A DNA stretch of 45,944 nt from Methylobacillus sp. (GTDB lineage: Bacteria > Pseudomonadota > Gammaproteobacteria > Burkholderiales > Burkholderiaceae_C). Of the stretch, positions 9,213-18,721 are shown piece after piece; positions within the stretch are counted from its first letter, which is position 1, and every line of letters begins with the position of its first letter. Under the pieces are notes generated by a model. It searched no databases, was not told where the DNA came from, and saw only the letters and a list, made by a program, of their open reading frames with translations. The stretch spans positions 1-45,944 of the forward strand of contig JABBAS010000016.1 of NCBI GenBank assembly GCA_018607835.1, in the 5' to 3' direction. The translations under genes and the position numbers were made by a program.

Positions 9213-9326
9213 GCCAAAACCCCGAAGGCTCAATCTACCCGCTCCTCTGTAGCCCTCTCATTTAGACCTACTAGACACCGAAACCGCGATGTAACTCGGC
9301 TCTGGGCGAGCGGTCTAGGCCGCGAC

Positions 9327-10760
9327 TTACTTAACGCGGCAAATTTTCAACAAATTGGTACCCCCTGGCTCTCCCAAGGGTTCTCCGCAGGTAATGGCGT
9401 AGATGTCACCACTTTGCACAATGCCGCGCTTAATCAAGTGGCGCTCCGCATCCAGTAAGGCCGCGTCGCGGTCGGTACTGTTGTCCATAAGCAGTGGGCG
9501 CACGTTCCGGTACATCGCCATGCGCCGCTGTGTTGCCAAGCGCGTCGTTAGCGCATAGATGGGCATGTGCATATCGAATCGGCTCATCCAGAGTGCGGTT
9601 GAGCCGGAGTCCGTCATGGCCACAATGGCTTTCGCCCCGCAGTGATGGGCGGTAAACAGCGCACCCATCGCGATGCTCTGGTCAACGCGGCGGAAGCTTT
9701 TGTTGGTCGTGGTGAGGTTCAACTCCGCCTCGTTCGCCTCTTCAGCCGCCAAACAAATGGCCGCCATCTGGCGCACCGTTTCTAGCGGGTACTTACCGGC
9801 AGCCGTCTCGGCGCTGAGCATCACCGCATCGGTACCATCGAGCACCGCGTTCGCAACGTCACTCACCTCAGCCCGCGTCGGGACGGGCGCCAAGATCATG
9901 GACTCCATCATTTGGGTCGCCGTGATCGCCACTTTGTCTAACTCGTGGGCCATGCGAATCATGCGCTTTTGCAAAGCGGGCACGGCCGCATTGCCGACCT
10001 CTACGGCCAAGTCGCCTCGGGCCACCATGATGCCGTCGCTGGCCTTCAAGATACTCGCCAAATGGGGAATCGCCTCTGCACGCTCAATTTTGGCAATCAA
10101 ACTGGCTTTGTGCTTAAACGGCTCCCCAGCCACGTTACACAACTGGCGTGCCAGCTCCATGTCGGTGGCGCTCTGCGGAAAGCTCACCGCCACATAGTCA
10201 GCCCGCAGGCTCATGGCGGTCTTGATGTCATCCATGTCTTTGGCCGTCAAGGCAGGCGCAGAAAGTCCACCGCCCTGTTTGTTGATGCCCTTGTTGTTAG
10301 ACAGTTCGCCGCCCACCACCACCTTGGTGTGGACCTGCTCACCGCGCACAGCCGTCACATTCAAAACGATCAAGCCATCGTTGAGTAACAAGACATCACC
10401 GGCCTTTACGTCACGCGGCAACTCTTTGTAATCTAGGCCGACCGCATCGACATCACCGAGCTCCGTACGATCACCATCTAGGACGAATGCCGCCCCTTCA
10501 AGCAGTTCGATCTTGCCTTTGGCAAATTTACCAACGCGGATTTTGGGCCCTTGCAGGTCGGCCATGATGGCGACCTCACGGCCAACGATTTTTGCTGCCT
10601 CGCGCACAGCCGTCGCACGATCAATGTGGTCTTGTGAGACCCCGTGGGAGAAATTCAAGCGCACCACATTCACGCCCGCGCGCAACATCTCAATGAGTAG
10701 CGCTGGGTCACTGGATGCAGGACCGAGGGTTGCAACGATTTTGGTAGCGCGTGTGGCCAT
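9327..10760 (-). CDS. pyk: Pyruvate kinase
   Basis: It converts phosphoenolpyruvate and ADP to pyruvate and ATP. The N-terminal catalytic barrel starts with TKIVATLGPASSDP and VVRLNFSHG. The middle carries the metal- and substrate-binding segment GIMVARGDLAVEVG, followed by ITATQMMESMI and DAVMLSAETAAGKYP. A C-terminal allosteric domain completes 477 residues, the normal length for the bacterial tetramer. The ATG at 10760 has GGAG about 10 bp upstream. It lies between pgk and fba on the same strand; gaps of 178 and 182 bp on its two sides leave room for separate promoters. Confidence 0.96.
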   Translation of the reverse strand: MATRATKIVATLGPASSDPALLIEMLRAGVNVVRLNFSHGVSQDHIDRATAVREAAKIVGREVAIMADLQGPKIRVGKFAKGKIELLEGAAFVLDGDRTELGDVDAVGLDYKELPRDVKAGDVLLLNDGLIVLNVTAVRGEQVHTKVVVGGELSNNKGINKQGGGLSAPALTAKDMDDIKTAMSLRADYVAVSFPQSATDMELARQLCNVAGEPFKHKASLIAKIERAEAIPHLASILKASDGIMVARGDLAVEVGNAAVPALQKRMIRMAHELDKVAITATQMMESMILAPVPTRAEVSDVANAVLDGTDAVMLSAETAAGKYPLETVRQMAAICLAAEEANEAELNLTTTNKSFRRVDQSIAMGALFTAHHCGAKAIVAMTDSGSTALWMSRFDMHMPIYALTTRLATQRRMAMYRNVRPLLMDNSTDRDAALLDAERHLIKRGIVQSGDIYAITCGEPLGEPGGTNLLKICRVK

Positions 10761-10895
10761 GGTGGAAAATCTCCGTTGGTGTCAGGCGCTCGCGAGGCAA
10801 GCGCACATGTAATCTAATTTCACATTGTGACGCAAATAAGTTACCGAGAGGTTACCAAGTTGCAAGGTTTCAATTGGCACAACAAACGACAAACG

Positions 10896-10907
10896 GGCAC
10901 CGGTGCC
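10896..10907. repeat. 12-bp perfect palindrome in the pgk-pyk gap
   Basis: GGCACCGGTGCC lies 31 bp past the pgk stop. An alternative 7-bp inverted repeat (TTGGCAC at 10874-10880 with GTGCCAA at 10903-10909) overlaps it. No proper T-run follows, so this could be a weak terminator or a protein-binding site for pyk control. Confidence 0.35.
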
Positions 10908-10938
10908 AACACCTTTGCCCACTTGTGCCTGTAGACAC

Positions 10939-12132
10939 TCAGGCGTCTGCGCGCCGCGCCAACACCTCGAAGGCTGGCAAGGTCTTGCCTTCAAGCACTT
11001 CTAAAAATGCACCGCCACCCGTGGAGATATAGCTGACCTGCTCCGATATGCCATATTTCGCGATCGCCGCCAGCGTGTCGCCGCCACCCGCAATACTGAA
11101 GGCATCACTTTGCGCAATCGCCTGCGCCAGCACCTTGGTGCCATTCTCAAACGCGGCAAACTCGAACACCCCCACCGGACCGTTCCACACAATGGTGCCC
11201 GCGCGCTTCAGCTGCTCCGCCAGTAGCGCGGCGGTTTCAGGGCCAATATCCAAAATCAGGTCGTCGGCTTCCACGTCAGTCGCTTTTTTAACGGTCGCAA
11301 TCGCGTCGGGCGCAAAGTGCTTCGCAGTGACCACATCGGTGGGAATGGGCACGGCCGCACCGCGCGCTTGCATACTGGCCAACACCTGACGGGCCGCCTC
11401 CAACAAGTCGGGCTCGGCCAGGCTTTTACCAATTGGCAAGCCAGCGGCCAACATGAAGGTATTGGCGATGCCACCCCCCACGATCAAGTTGTCTACGTTT
11501 TTCGAGAGCGCGTCCAGAATGGTTAGCTTGGTCGAGACCTTGCTCCCAGCGACAATCGCAACCAACGGGCGCTTAGGCGCTTGCAAGGCTTTGCCGATCG
11601 CGTCCATCTCCGCTGCCAACAGGGGGCCGGCACAGGCAATGGGTGCGTGCTCGGCAATCCCATAGGTCGACGCCTCAGCTCGGTGTGCGGTACCGAACGC
11701 ATCATGCACAAACACATCACACAGCGCGGCCATTTTTTTGGCGAGTGCCGTGTCGTTCTTTTTCTCACCCACGTTGACGCGGCAATTCTCCAAGAGCACC
11801 ACCTCACCCGCGGCCACACTCACCCCATCTATCCAATCCGATGCCAAGCGCACCGGTTGACCCAGTAGGGCAGACAGACGCTCGGCCACGGGCGCAAGGC
11901 TGTCGATTGCCTGAAAGGCCCCCTCTGTCGGGCGCCCCAAATGACTGGTCACCATGACGGCAGCACCGGCTTTGAGCGCCATCTCTATGCACGGAACGCT
12001 GGCACGCACCCGCGTGTCCTCGGTAATACGACCATCCGCATCTTGCGGCACGTTCAGGTCGGCACGAATAAACACCCGTTTACCCGCCACCGCTCCCTGT
12101 GCACATAAGGTTTGAAAACGCTGAAATTTCAT
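10939..12132 (-). CDS. pgk: Phosphoglycerate kinase
   Basis: It transfers phosphate between 1,3-bisphosphoglycerate and ADP in glycolysis. Recognisable elements are [17 protein letters not shown] near residue 20, [10 protein letters not shown] near 60, the nucleotide-site segment [12 protein letters not shown], and [12 protein letters not shown] near the C-terminus. The ATG at 12132 gives 397 residues, the usual length, with AGGA 5 bp upstream. The in-frame start at 12192 would overlap the eptA stop codon and add a hydrophobic leader foreign to this cytosolic enzyme, so it is rejected. It lies 38 bp after eptA on the same strand and begins the glycolytic run pgk, pyk, fba. Confidence 0.96.
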   Translation of the reverse strand: MKFQRFQTLCAQGAVAGKRVFIRADLNVPQDADGRITEDTRVRASVPCIEMALKAGAAVMVTSHLGRPTEGAFQAIDSLAPVAERLSALLGQPVRLASDWIDGVSVAAGEVVLLENCRVNVGEKKNDTALAKKMAALCDVFVHDAFGTAHRAEASTYGIAEHAPIACAGPLLAAEMDAIGKALQAPKRPLVAIVAGSKVSTKLTILDALSKNVDNLIVGGGIANTFMLAAGLPIGKSLAEPDLLEAARQVLASMQARGAAVPIPTDVVTAKHFAPDAIATVKKATDVEADDLILDIGPETAALLAEQLKRAGTIVWNGPVGVFEFAAFENGTKVLAQAIAQSDAFSIAGGGDTLAAIAKYGISEQVSYISTGGGAFLEVLEGKTLPAFEVLARRADA

Positions 12133-12170
12133 AAAAATCCTATTGCCTTCTTGGCGTAAAAATAAAAAGG

Positions 12171-13832
12171 CTACTGCGGTGCCTGTCTGCAACTGGCGGT
12201 GATATCTAATTGCGGTTGATACAGCGCGGTTGACACATCAGCCAAGCCGAGCAGGGTGTGAAAGAGGTTGTCGTGCGAATACGGCTCTCCGGCCTTCGCC
12301 TGCAAGCAAGCGGCCGTTAGCCCAAGCCGCGTTTGCATATTGCCTGATAGCCAGGAAATTTGAGGAACATGCTTTTGCTCAATCGGCGCCAAGCTGTAGG
12401 GCAGACCATGCAAAAACAAATTATTCTCCCCCAACGACTCGCCGTGGTCGCTCACATACCAAAGCGCCGCATCGCTCTCGGATTGTTCTGACAACCATGC
12501 AATGGCACTGGCGAGCAGGTGGTCGGTGTAGCGCACAGTGTTGTCATAGGCGTTAATCAGCGATGACAGCTCACAGCTTTGTAACGCCGCGCTCTCGCAC
12601 TCTGGTCTAAAGTCTTTAAACGCGTCTGGCGTGCGCTTGAAGTAGGCGGGCCCGTGGCTACCCATTTGATGCATCACCAACACCACCCCCTTGTCACGTT
12701 GCGCTTGCGGCAACGCGTTGATACGGGCATCAATGTCATCTAGCATCACCGCATCAAAACATTCCCCGGCTGAGCATAACTCGGGGTGGGTCGCCGCGCG
12801 GGTATTGACGTTGGGCACGCGATCGCATGCCCCTTTGCAGCCCGACTGGTTGTCTATCCATAAAACCGCTAAGCCCGCCCGTTGTAATACATCCAGCAAC
12901 CCCTCACTGGGGCCATTGGACGGGCTGTAATCGCCACGCCCTAGCGCGGAAAACATACACGGCAGTGAGGTGGCGGTATTGGTCCCGCAAGACATGACAT
13001 CCCGGTAATACTGCACCTCGCCGCGAGCGGCCAAGGCACTTAATTCTGGGTTGGTCGCACGCGCGTAACCACCCAGCTGCCAATTCGCGGCGCGACTGGT
13101 TTCTCCCACGACCAAGACCAAACGCAATGGCCGTGCACCGGCGTTATACGAGGTGCCTAGCGCCGCATCTTCGCCAATCACCGCGAGCGGTTTACGGTGT
13201 TGAGGCAGTTGCTGCGCTGCCAAATTAATCGCCGCGTACACACCATTGAGCGGGTTGATCATGTAGCGCACCTCTTTGTGGTTACGCATGACCGAGGCGA
13301 GGTCCTGAAACACCCACAGCGCCGACAGCACGGCCACCGCTAAGCCCAAGAACGCCGCCAAGCTGTTTTGCCAAAGACGCCTAAACAAGGGCGCCGGCGT
13401 CACGCGACGTGTCACCACCCAGAGCGCAGGGAGGACGCCCACTGCGCTCAGAAAGGCGATCATGCGCCACGTCATCAGGTCGGCGGCTTCCCGCGCGTCT
13501 GTGGCCACCACATTGGCCAGCATGCTGGTATCTATCACAATGCCATAGCTCAACATGAAGTGGCTGCTAGCAGCGGCACTGATGAGGAAAAATGCCGCGA
13601 CCAGCTGGAATACCCCGCGCCAAGCGCTCAATGCCAAGAGCGCAAAGGTGGCACCCGCAATACCGACGCCGAACACCACACCAAACCACAATCCTCGCGC
13701 GCCCGCTACGCCAGGTAGCGCGGCGAGCGTTTGCCACAAGTTGATGTTGCCCACCGTAATTAGCCAAAGACAGACGATGGCAGCAAGCGTAAAACGCGAC
13801 CATGCGGCAGGGTGTTTGGATGGGGTTGTCAT
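12171..13832 (-). CDS. eptA: Lipid A phosphoethanolamine transferase, EptA/MCR family
   Basis: An inner-membrane enzyme of the alkaline phosphatase superfamily that, in the known family, adds phosphoethanolamine to lipid A and lowers sensitivity to cationic peptides. About five membrane helices fill the first 200 residues. The periplasmic domain holds [18 protein letters not shown], then [15 protein letters not shown] with the catalytic Thr, [13 protein letters not shown] and [17 protein letters not shown], which supply metal and substrate ligands. Paired Cys residues suit the family's disulfides. The ATG at 13832 is chosen; a GTG at 13922 would add 30 residues but would cover the TATACT -10-like box at 13879-13884. 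Divergent from a PAP2 phosphatase, a pairing also seen next to mcr genes. The exact lipid substrate is inferred. Confidence 0.88.
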   Translation of the reverse strand: MTTPSKHPAAWSRFTLAAIVCLWLITVGNINLWQTLAALPGVAGARGLWFGVVFGVGIAGATFALLALSAWRGVFQLVAAFFLISAAASSHFMLSYGIVIDTSMLANVVATDAREAADLMTWRMIAFLSAVGVLPALWVVTRRVTPAPLFRRLWQNSLAAFLGLAVAVLSALWVFQDLASVMRNHKEVRYMINPLNGVYAAINLAAQQLPQHRKPLAVIGEDAALGTSYNAGARPLRLVLVVGETSRAANWQLGGYARATNPELSALAARGEVQYYRDVMSCGTNTATSLPCMFSALGRGDYSPSNGPSEGLLDVLQRAGLAVLWIDNQSGCKGACDRVPNVNTRAATHPELCSAGECFDAVMLDDIDARINALPQAQRDKGVVLVMHQMGSHGPAYFKRTPDAFKDFRPECESAALQSCELSSLINAYDNTVRYTDHLLASAIAWLSEQSESDAALWYVSDHGESLGENNLFLHGLPYSLAPIEQKHVPQISWLSGNMQTRLGLTAACLQAKAGEPYSHDNLFHTLLGLADVSTALYQPQLDITASCRQAPQ

Positions 13833-13899
13833 GGGTGTGGGTTGCGCTGTCGCGGTTTCAGTGGGGTTAACCGATCCAAGTATATGGGCTTTGGATGTG

Positions 13900-13916
13900 G
13901 CCGCCGTTACGGCGGC
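13900..13916. promoter_or_regulatory. 17-bp palindrome between eptA and pap2, possible operator
   Basis: Two 8-bp arms, GCCGCCGT and ACGGCGGC, flank a single central T. The minus strand reads TATACT at 13884-13879, 47 bp before the eptA ATG, and the palindrome covers where a -35 box for that hexamer would lie. A repressor or activator site is a reasonable guess; no regulator gene is adjacent. Confidence 0.4.
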
Positions 13917-13960
13917 ACCCACACCCGTTTAAGATAGCGTGCTGCGGTTACCGATACATG

Positions 13961-13981
13961 CACTTGGCACTTGACACTTGG
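13961..13981 (+). repeat. Three tandem 7-bp direct repeats upstream of pap2
   Basis: CACTTGG, CACTTGA and CACTTGG follow one another without a gap, then a partial fourth copy (CACC). The run lies about 35 bp before the favoured pap2 start. It may be a regulator-binding array, or N-terminal coding sequence if pap2 starts at 13958. Confidence 0.4.
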
Positions 13982-14014
13982 CACCAGCGTTCCCACCTTT
14001 ACGCACCGACTTCT

Positions 14015-14740
14015 ATGCCACCACTTCTGCGCCCAATTAACGCGACACGTACCCGCCTTGGCGCTTGGCCATGGCGTGCAATGGCCGCCACCGCGCTCGC
14101 GCTGTTGCTGTGGGATGCGAGCGACCTCGACCTACTGGTCATGCGGCACCTCGGTTCGCCTAACGGGTTTCCTCTGCGCATGAACTTCTGGCTAGAGAAC
14201 CTCCTGCACATAGGCGGGCGCAATCTGGCGATCGCCCTGTATCTGACACTGTGGGTACTGGCCTTGGCCTGGCCAGCACGCAGCCACCCTGTGATCGGCA
14301 CACGGAAGCAGCGAAGCGTGTGGCTGCTGGGCGTCCTGATGTGCCTAACGCTGATCAGTGGCCTGAAGGCAGTGAGCACCACCAGTTGCCCCTGGGACCT
14401 TCAGGCATTTGGCGGGCCCGCCACCTACGTATCGCACTGGGCGTTTGGTATGACGGACGGCGGGGGCGGTCACTGCTTTCCCGGAGGCCACGCGTCTAGC
14501 GCATTTGCCTTTTTGGCGCTCACTCCGGTTTGGTTGGCCGCAGCAGACCCCGCGCACAGGCGCTTAGGCCGCCAACTTACCTGGGCAATTGTGATTACCG
14601 GCATCCTATTTGGTGCCGCCCAAACCTTACGTGGCGCGCACGAACCCAGCCACACCGCTTGGACCGCATGGCTATGCTGGGTTGGGGCGTGGGCTTGGTT
14701 TACCGCTTACCAAGCCATCAACAGGTGCAGGGGTAGGTAA
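14015..14740 (+). CDS. PAP2-family membrane phosphatase
   Basis: A multi-pass membrane protein with about six hydrophobic helices and the PAP2 catalytic pattern in altered form. The first motif appears as LKAVSTTSCPWDLQAFGG, with CPWD in place of Arg-Pro. The second is CFPGGHASSAFAF with the conserved His. The third is LRGAHEPSHTAW, keeping Arg and His but lacking the usual final Asp. As I recall them, PAP2 proteins encoded beside eptA and mcr genes share this pattern, so it is probably a lipid or undecaprenyl-phosphate phosphatase working with the divergent phosphoethanolamine transferase; the substrate is not shown by sequence. The start could also be 13958 or 13895. Its 3' end overlaps convergent azlD by 34 bp. 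Confidence 0.8.
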   Translation: MPPLLRPINATRTRLGAWPWRAMAATALALLLWDASDLDLLVMRHLGSPNGFPLRMNFWLENLLHIGGRNLAIALYLTLWVLALAWPARSHPVIGTRKQRSVWLLGVLMCLTLISGLKAVSTTSCPWDLQAFGGPATYVSHWAFGMTDGGGGHCFPGGHASSAFAFLALTPVWLAAADPAHRRLGRQLTWAIVITGILFGAAQTLRGAHEPSHTAWTAWLCWVGAWAWFTAYQAINRCRGR

Positions 14741-15063
14741 ACACACATCCCACACACAATGGTTCCCAGCACGCCACCGCGGGTAAAGAACCACAGCAAG
14801 CCGGCGGCCGCACCGTATAAACGCGCGTCCTGCCAGGTGCTGATGAGCGCGCCATTTTGCATCACGATTTCGGGCACGATCACCGCGGCCATCGCCGCGA
14901 CAGGCGCGTAATGCAAGCCACGCTGAAACCATGGGGGAATGGGCATTTTTTCTTCAGACCAGAGAAAGAAGGAGCGGGTCACCACAGTCAGAACGGTCAG
15001 GCCCAGAATGGCCAGCATGGTCCACGGGTCGGTTTCACCAATCGCTTGCATGGATTCAGCCAC
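14707..15063 (-). CDS. azlD: AzlD-family branched-chain amino acid exporter small subunit
   Basis: A small membrane protein with about four hydrophobic segments, including MLAILGLTVLTVVTRSFFLW, PVAAMAAVIVPEIVM and VLGTIVCGMCVYLPLHLLM. AzlD proteins pair with AzlC to export branched-chain amino acids. The GTG at 15063 is chosen because GGGGGAG lies 6 bp upstream and the start overlaps the azlC stop by 8 bp, a coupling arrangement; the result is 118 residues, normal for the family. A longer reading frame to 15141 adds only basic residues from within azlC. Last gene of def-fmt-azlC-azlD. Its end overlaps the convergent PAP2 gene. Confidence 0.88.
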   Translation of the reverse strand: MAESMQAIGETDPWTMLAILGLTVLTVVTRSFFLWSEEKMPIPPWFQRGLHYAPVAAMAAVIVPEIVMQNGALISTWQDARLYGAAAGLLWFFTRGGVLGTIVCGMCVYLPLHLLMAW

Positions 15064-15853
15064 GTTTTTCTCCCCCACTCCTGTCCGCATCACCCGCGTC
15101 CACATCCAACGCGTCCTGACCTGCGTAGGCCGAACGGCCACTTTTTTCGATCAATACGCTCATCGCAACGGCGACCCCAACAGCGACCAAGATATTGAGC
15201 TTCATCGGCATAGAAAAGGCCATCACGGCCGCCGTACCAGACAAAGTTGCGGCCAACGCCCGTAAACGGGTGGTCACCAAGGAGCAAGAAATACCCATCA
15301 GCGCCAAGATGCCTGCGAAGCTGAGACCCCACGTCAATGGGATGACGCTGGACAACGCAATCCCCAAGAAACTACTGCCCATCCAAGCAACCCACGTCAC
15401 AAAGCCCAGCGCCCGCCAGTACGACTCCATGTGCGCGCGCTGGGCGTCTGTTTCTGGCACCGTCGGATAGCGCTTAATGAACACCACGTAGGAGGTATCA
15501 GTGAGGAGATAGGCATACACCGTACGCCTCAACAAAGGGAAGCGCATAAAGAACGGGCGCACATGCGCGCTGAACACCGCAAAGCGCAAGTTCACGCACA
15601 GGGCGGTGAGCCAAACAACCCACAGCGGCGCGCCCGACATGATCAGTGGCGTCGCGGCAAGTTGCGAGCTACCCGCAAACACAAACAAGGTCATGGCACT
15701 GGCCTCTACCAAGCTCAAACCAGAGTTGGCAAGCGCCACACCCGTGGTGATACCCCACGCGGCAATGCCCGGCGTGACAGGCAACATATCGCGAACCCCT
15801 TCCGTGAAGGCCGGGTTCGTCGCTTCGCGCTTCACGTCGCGCCAGATGCTCAC
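15056..15853 (-). CDS. azlC: AzlC-family branched-chain amino acid exporter large subunit
   Basis: A membrane protein of 265 residues with the AzlC opening [19 protein letters not shown] followed by [16 protein letters not shown] and a cytoplasmic-side segment [14 protein letters not shown], all typical of AzlC/YgaZ. The complex with AzlD exports branched-chain amino acids and, in some bacteria, methionine or analogues. The GTG start overlaps the fmt stop by 4 bp, and its end overlaps azlD by 8 bp, so translation along the operon is probably coupled. The C-terminal 25 residues are polar and rich in Asp and Gly. Being placed in an operon with initiator-tRNA formylation genes is a positional fact; I see no functional link in the sequence. 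Confidence 0.9.
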   Translation of the reverse strand: MSIWRDVKREATNPAFTEGVRDMLPVTPGIAAWGITTGVALANSGLSLVEASAMTLFVFAGSSQLAATPLIMSGAPLWVVWLTALCVNLRFAVFSAHVRPFFMRFPLLRRTVYAYLLTDTSYVVFIKRYPTVPETDAQRAHMESYWRALGFVTWVAWMGSSFLGIALSSVIPLTWGLSFAGILALMGISCSLVTTRLRALAATLSGTAAVMAFSMPMKLNILVAVGVAVAMSVLIEKSGRSAYAGQDALDVDAGDADRSGGEKRG

Positions 15854-16872
15854 GACGGCTCTCCCGCCGACACCAAAAAGGTCTCTCCGATGTGTACCGT
15901 GAAGCCGTTTAGCAAAACGGCGACAGGCAAGCGCTTGCCCCCGGCGCGCTGCAACACAGTTAGACGCAAGACCGGTAGCTGCCCATCCGCTGGCGTGTCT
16001 CCGCAGCGGATATCCAGGCCCTGATCACTCACGCCCACCACCGTCCCCGCGAGGGCATGGCTTAGCGCGCCAGTGACCGGCAGGTGCACGGTTTCGGCAT
16101 CCCATATTTTCAGTAGCTCGCCTGACGGGCTACCCAACCATTGGCCCGTCGCACCCGGAAACGGGTTAAAGGCCTTGACCTGACGCCGCAGCGCATCAGC
16201 CGGTTGCGTCCAGTCGATTGCGGCCTCCTGCTTCTCAATTTTGTGTGCGTAGGTTACGCCTTCGGTGGGCTGAACCGTTGGCACGAGTTCGCCGGCCAAT
16301 TGCCGTCTCAAGGCGTCCACCAGTAGCGTCGCACCGAGGCTTGCTAACGCGTCGTGCAGCGTCGCCGTGTCATGGTGCGGCGCGATGGGCAGGGCCGCTT
16401 GTAACAACATATCGCCCGTATCCAAACCCGCATCCATTTGCATGATGGTGATCCCTGTCTCTGTATCACCAGCCTCTACTGCGCGATGTATCGGCGCAGC
16501 GCCACGCCAGCGTGGCAATAGCGAGGCGTGGACGTTGAGACACCCCAAACGCGGCGCATCTAAAACCCATTGAGGCAGAATCAAGCCATAGGCGGCAACC
16601 ACCATGACGTCAGCCTGTGCGGCGTCAATGCGGGCGCGCGCCGCCGCGGCATCGTCACTGTAGCGGCCGTCTAGGCGCAGGCCTTGGGGTTGGGCAATGG
16701 CCAACCCATGTGCCAACGCACGTGTTTTAACAGCGGACGGCTGCAATCGCATACCCCGCCCTGCTGGTCGGTCGGGCTGCGTGAGCACGAGAACAACCTC
16801 ATGACCGGCTTGGACCAACGCGTCAAGACTCGCGGCTGCGAACGCGGGCGTACCGGCGAAAATAACCCGCAT
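15850..16872 (-). CDS. fmt: Methionyl-tRNA formyltransferase
   Basis: It formylates Met-tRNA for initiation, using 10-formyltetrahydrofolate. The N-terminal formyltransferase domain starts [20 protein letters not shown] and contains the binding loop [14 protein letters not shown], then [20 protein letters not shown] with catalytic Asn and His, and [13 protein letters not shown] with the catalytic Asp. A C-terminal tRNA-binding domain of about 110 residues completes 340 residues, slightly longer than E. coli Fmt (315). It lies 14 bp downstream of def, the usual pairing of formylation and deformylation, and overlaps azlC by 4 bp. Confidence 0.96.
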   Translation of the reverse strand: MRVIFAGTPAFAAASLDALVQAGHEVVLVLTQPDRPAGRGMRLQPSAVKTRALAHGLAIAQPQGLRLDGRYSDDAAAARARIDAAQADVMVVAAYGLILPQWVLDAPRLGCLNVHASLLPRWRGAAPIHRAVEAGDTETGITIMQMDAGLDTGDMLLQAALPIAPHHDTATLHDALASLGATLLVDALRRQLAGELVPTVQPTEGVTYAHKIEKQEAAIDWTQPADALRRQVKAFNPFPGATGQWLGSPSGELLKIWDAETVHLPVTGALSHALAGTVVGVSDQGLDIRCGDTPADGQLPVLRLTVLQRAGGKRLPVAVLLNGFTVHIGETFLVSAGEPS

Positions 16873-16886
16873 GCGCTAAACGCCCT

Positions 16887-17402
16887 TTACCGCGCGTCGC
16901 GCTGTTGTTTTTGTAATTTGGTCTTGATGCGGTTGCGCTTCAAGGGCGATAAATACGCAACGAATACCTTACCCATTAAATGATCCATTTCATGCTGGAT
17001 ACACACCGCCAGCAAGTCATCGGCCTCAATCTCACGGCTAACGCCGTTGTCGTCCAGTGCACGCACGGTCACGCGCTCAGCACGGGGCACACCATCGTAA
17101 ATACCCGGCACCGAGAGGCAGCCCTCTTCCGCCAACTTACTCTCTGCACTTTGCCAGAGCACTTCGGGGTTAATCAGCACCAGCGGCGTATCGCGCGCCT
17201 CACTCACGTCGATCACGATGACGCGCTCATGCACATCAACTTGTGTGGCCGCCAGACCGATGCCATTGGCGTCATACATCGTCGCCAGCATGTCTTTCAC
17301 CAACTGCTTGACGCGCGCGTCCACGACCGCAACCGGTTTCGCAACAGTGTGGAGCTTGGGATCTGGATAACAAAGAATGGGCAGGAGATGTGGCTGAGAC
17401 AT
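16887..17402 (-). CDS. def: Peptide deformylase
   Basis: A metalloenzyme that removes formyl from the N-terminal Met of new proteins. All three motifs are intact: GIGLAATQ at 47-54, EGCLSVPG at 93-100 with metal-binding Cys95, and QHEMDHLMG around 136-144 with the two His ligands and catalytic Glu. At 171 residues it is full length. It leads the def-fmt-azlC-azlD operon. A GACAAT hexamer 33 bp upstream of the ATG resembles those before tsaB and purB. The divergent dprA gene starts 121 bp away. Confidence 0.97.
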   Translation of the reverse strand: MSQPHLLPILCYPDPKLHTVAKPVAVVDARVKQLVKDMLATMYDANGIGLAATQVDVHERVIVIDVSEARDTPLVLINPEVLWQSAESKLAEEGCLSVPGIYDGVPRAERVTVRALDDNGVSREIEADDLLAVCIQHEMDHLMGKVFVAYLSPLKRNRIKTKLQKQQRDAR

Positions 17403-17434
17403 GGCAACAAAGAGTCTTAAGAGTTAACCCCAAT

Positions 17435-17440
17435 ATTGTC
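17435..17440 (-). promoter_or_regulatory. Putative -10 element for def operon
   Basis: The minus strand reads GACAAT followed by ATTGGGG, 33 bp before the def ATG. It matches in sequence and position the elements proposed for tsaB and purB. No convincing -35 box is seen. Confidence 0.38.
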
Positions 17441-17523
17441 GCGTTTTTTTTGCCGCTTCGCTAACTACCGCCCCGGCATACCCCTATGCCTATTTCTGGG
17501 GTGCACGCGCACACTCGACAGCT

Positions 17524-18699
17524 ATGGCCCCTACACCGTCAGACAACACCCCTGCGTGGCCGCTCTGGCTTCGGCTACTACGCGTGCCGGGCCTAGGGCC
17601 TGCCCGCATCAAACGCGTGTACCTCGCGATGCAAATGGACGGCGCGGTGGAGGCGGGTGCGCTCGCCCAAGGACCTGACGCGTTGCAAAACAACCCCTTG
17701 CTCGGGTTGCGTTACGGACTAAGCGCTGCGCAATGTCATGCCTTTGGCGACCACAGCCCGGAATGGCAGCACACCCTAGACCAGACGCAGCGCTGGTTAG
17801 CGCAGGGAGAGACACGGTTCATCGTCACGTTGGGCGAGCCCGACTATCCACCGCAGCTCATGGACATCAGTGATCCGCCGACGCTGCTGTTCGGAGAGGG
17901 CTGCCGCGGTCTGCTGACGGCCCCCCCAGCGCTCGCGATCGTCGGCAGCCGAAACCCCAGCGCACAAGGTCTGCGCAATGCCAACCGCTTCGCCGCCACC
18001 GCCGCCGAAAGCGGCTTGACCGTTGTCTCTGGCATGGCTTTGGGTATTGACGGCGCGGCGCACGCTGGCGCCCTGAGCGTCGCCGCACAGACGGGCCCCA
18101 ACACAATAGCCGTTCTGGGAACCGGTATCGATGTGGTCTACCCTCGCCAGCATCAGCAGCTGGCGGGCGATATCGCCGAGCAAGGCTTGTTACTGTCCGA
18201 GTTCGTCTTGGGTGCGGGGCCGCAACGCATGCACTTTCCCCGGCGTAACCGTCTCATTGCTGGCCTAGCGCTTGGGACACTTATCGTTGAAGCGGCGCCA
18301 GCATCCGGCTCACTCATAACGGCGCAAATGGCCGTCGATATGGGGCGCGAGGTGTTCGCGATTCCGGGGTCCATACATGTGACACAGTCCAAGGGCTGTC
18401 ACTTGCTGATTAAGCAGGGAGCCAAACTCGTGGAGTCGGTCGCCGACATACTCGATGACCTGCCCCCATTGCCACCCCGCCCCAACCGAACCAGCCGACC
18501 CAACGGTACTGCGGAAGCGGCCGACGACGTCTTACATCCCGGGCTGTGTCAGCACATGGGGTTTGATCCGCTCAGCTTGGACGACTTACTGAGCCGCACA
18601 CAATGGGATGTGGCAAGTCTGCAAGTCGCGTTATTTGAGCTAGAGCTCGCCGGGCGGGTGGCGCGTATGCCGGGCGGGCTCTTCCAGCAGCTCGCGTAA
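17524..18699 (+). CDS. dprA: DNA-processing protein DprA
   Basis: In natural transformation DprA binds incoming single-stranded DNA and loads RecA. An N-terminal helical region (about 1-110) is followed by the Rossmann-like core: ALAIVGSRNPSAQG, then GLTVVSGMALGIDGAAHAGAL, then NTIAVLGTGIDVVYPRQH, HFPRRNRLIAGLALGTLIVEA, and GREVFAIPGSIH, all conserved in the family. A C-terminal winged-helix (about 330-391) completes 391 residues. It starts 121 bp from divergent def. A dprA gene near def and fmt is common in proteobacteria. Presence suggests, but does not prove, competence. Confidence 0.95.
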   Translation: MAPTPSDNTPAWPLWLRLLRVPGLGPARIKRVYLAMQMDGAVEAGALAQGPDALQNNPLLGLRYGLSAAQCHAFGDHSPEWQHTLDQTQRWLAQGETRFIVTLGEPDYPPQLMDISDPPTLLFGEGCRGLLTAPPALAIVGSRNPSAQGLRNANRFAATAAESGLTVVSGMALGIDGAAHAGALSVAAQTGPNTIAVLGTGIDVVYPRQHQQLAGDIAEQGLLLSEFVLGAGPQRMHFPRRNRLIAGLALGTLIVEAAPASGSLITAQMAVDMGREVFAIPGSIHVTQSKGCHLLIKQGAKLVESVADILDDLPPLPPRPNRTSRPNGTAEAADDVLHPGLCQHMGFDPLSLDDLLSRTQWDVASLQVALFELELAGRVARMPGGLFQQLA

Positions 18700-18721
18700 G
18701 CGCGCTGGCAGGTGCGCGACG

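Noticed and set aside
13895-14014. Long N-terminal extension of the PAP2 protein
   Set aside because: The first 40 residues are not hydrophobic or conserved in appearance, and they cross the palindrome and direct repeats that look regulatory; kept only as an alternative start.
15431-16024. 197-codon plus-strand frame spanning azlC and fmt
   Set aside because: Highly basic, His- and Arg-rich translation across two well-supported genes on the other strand.
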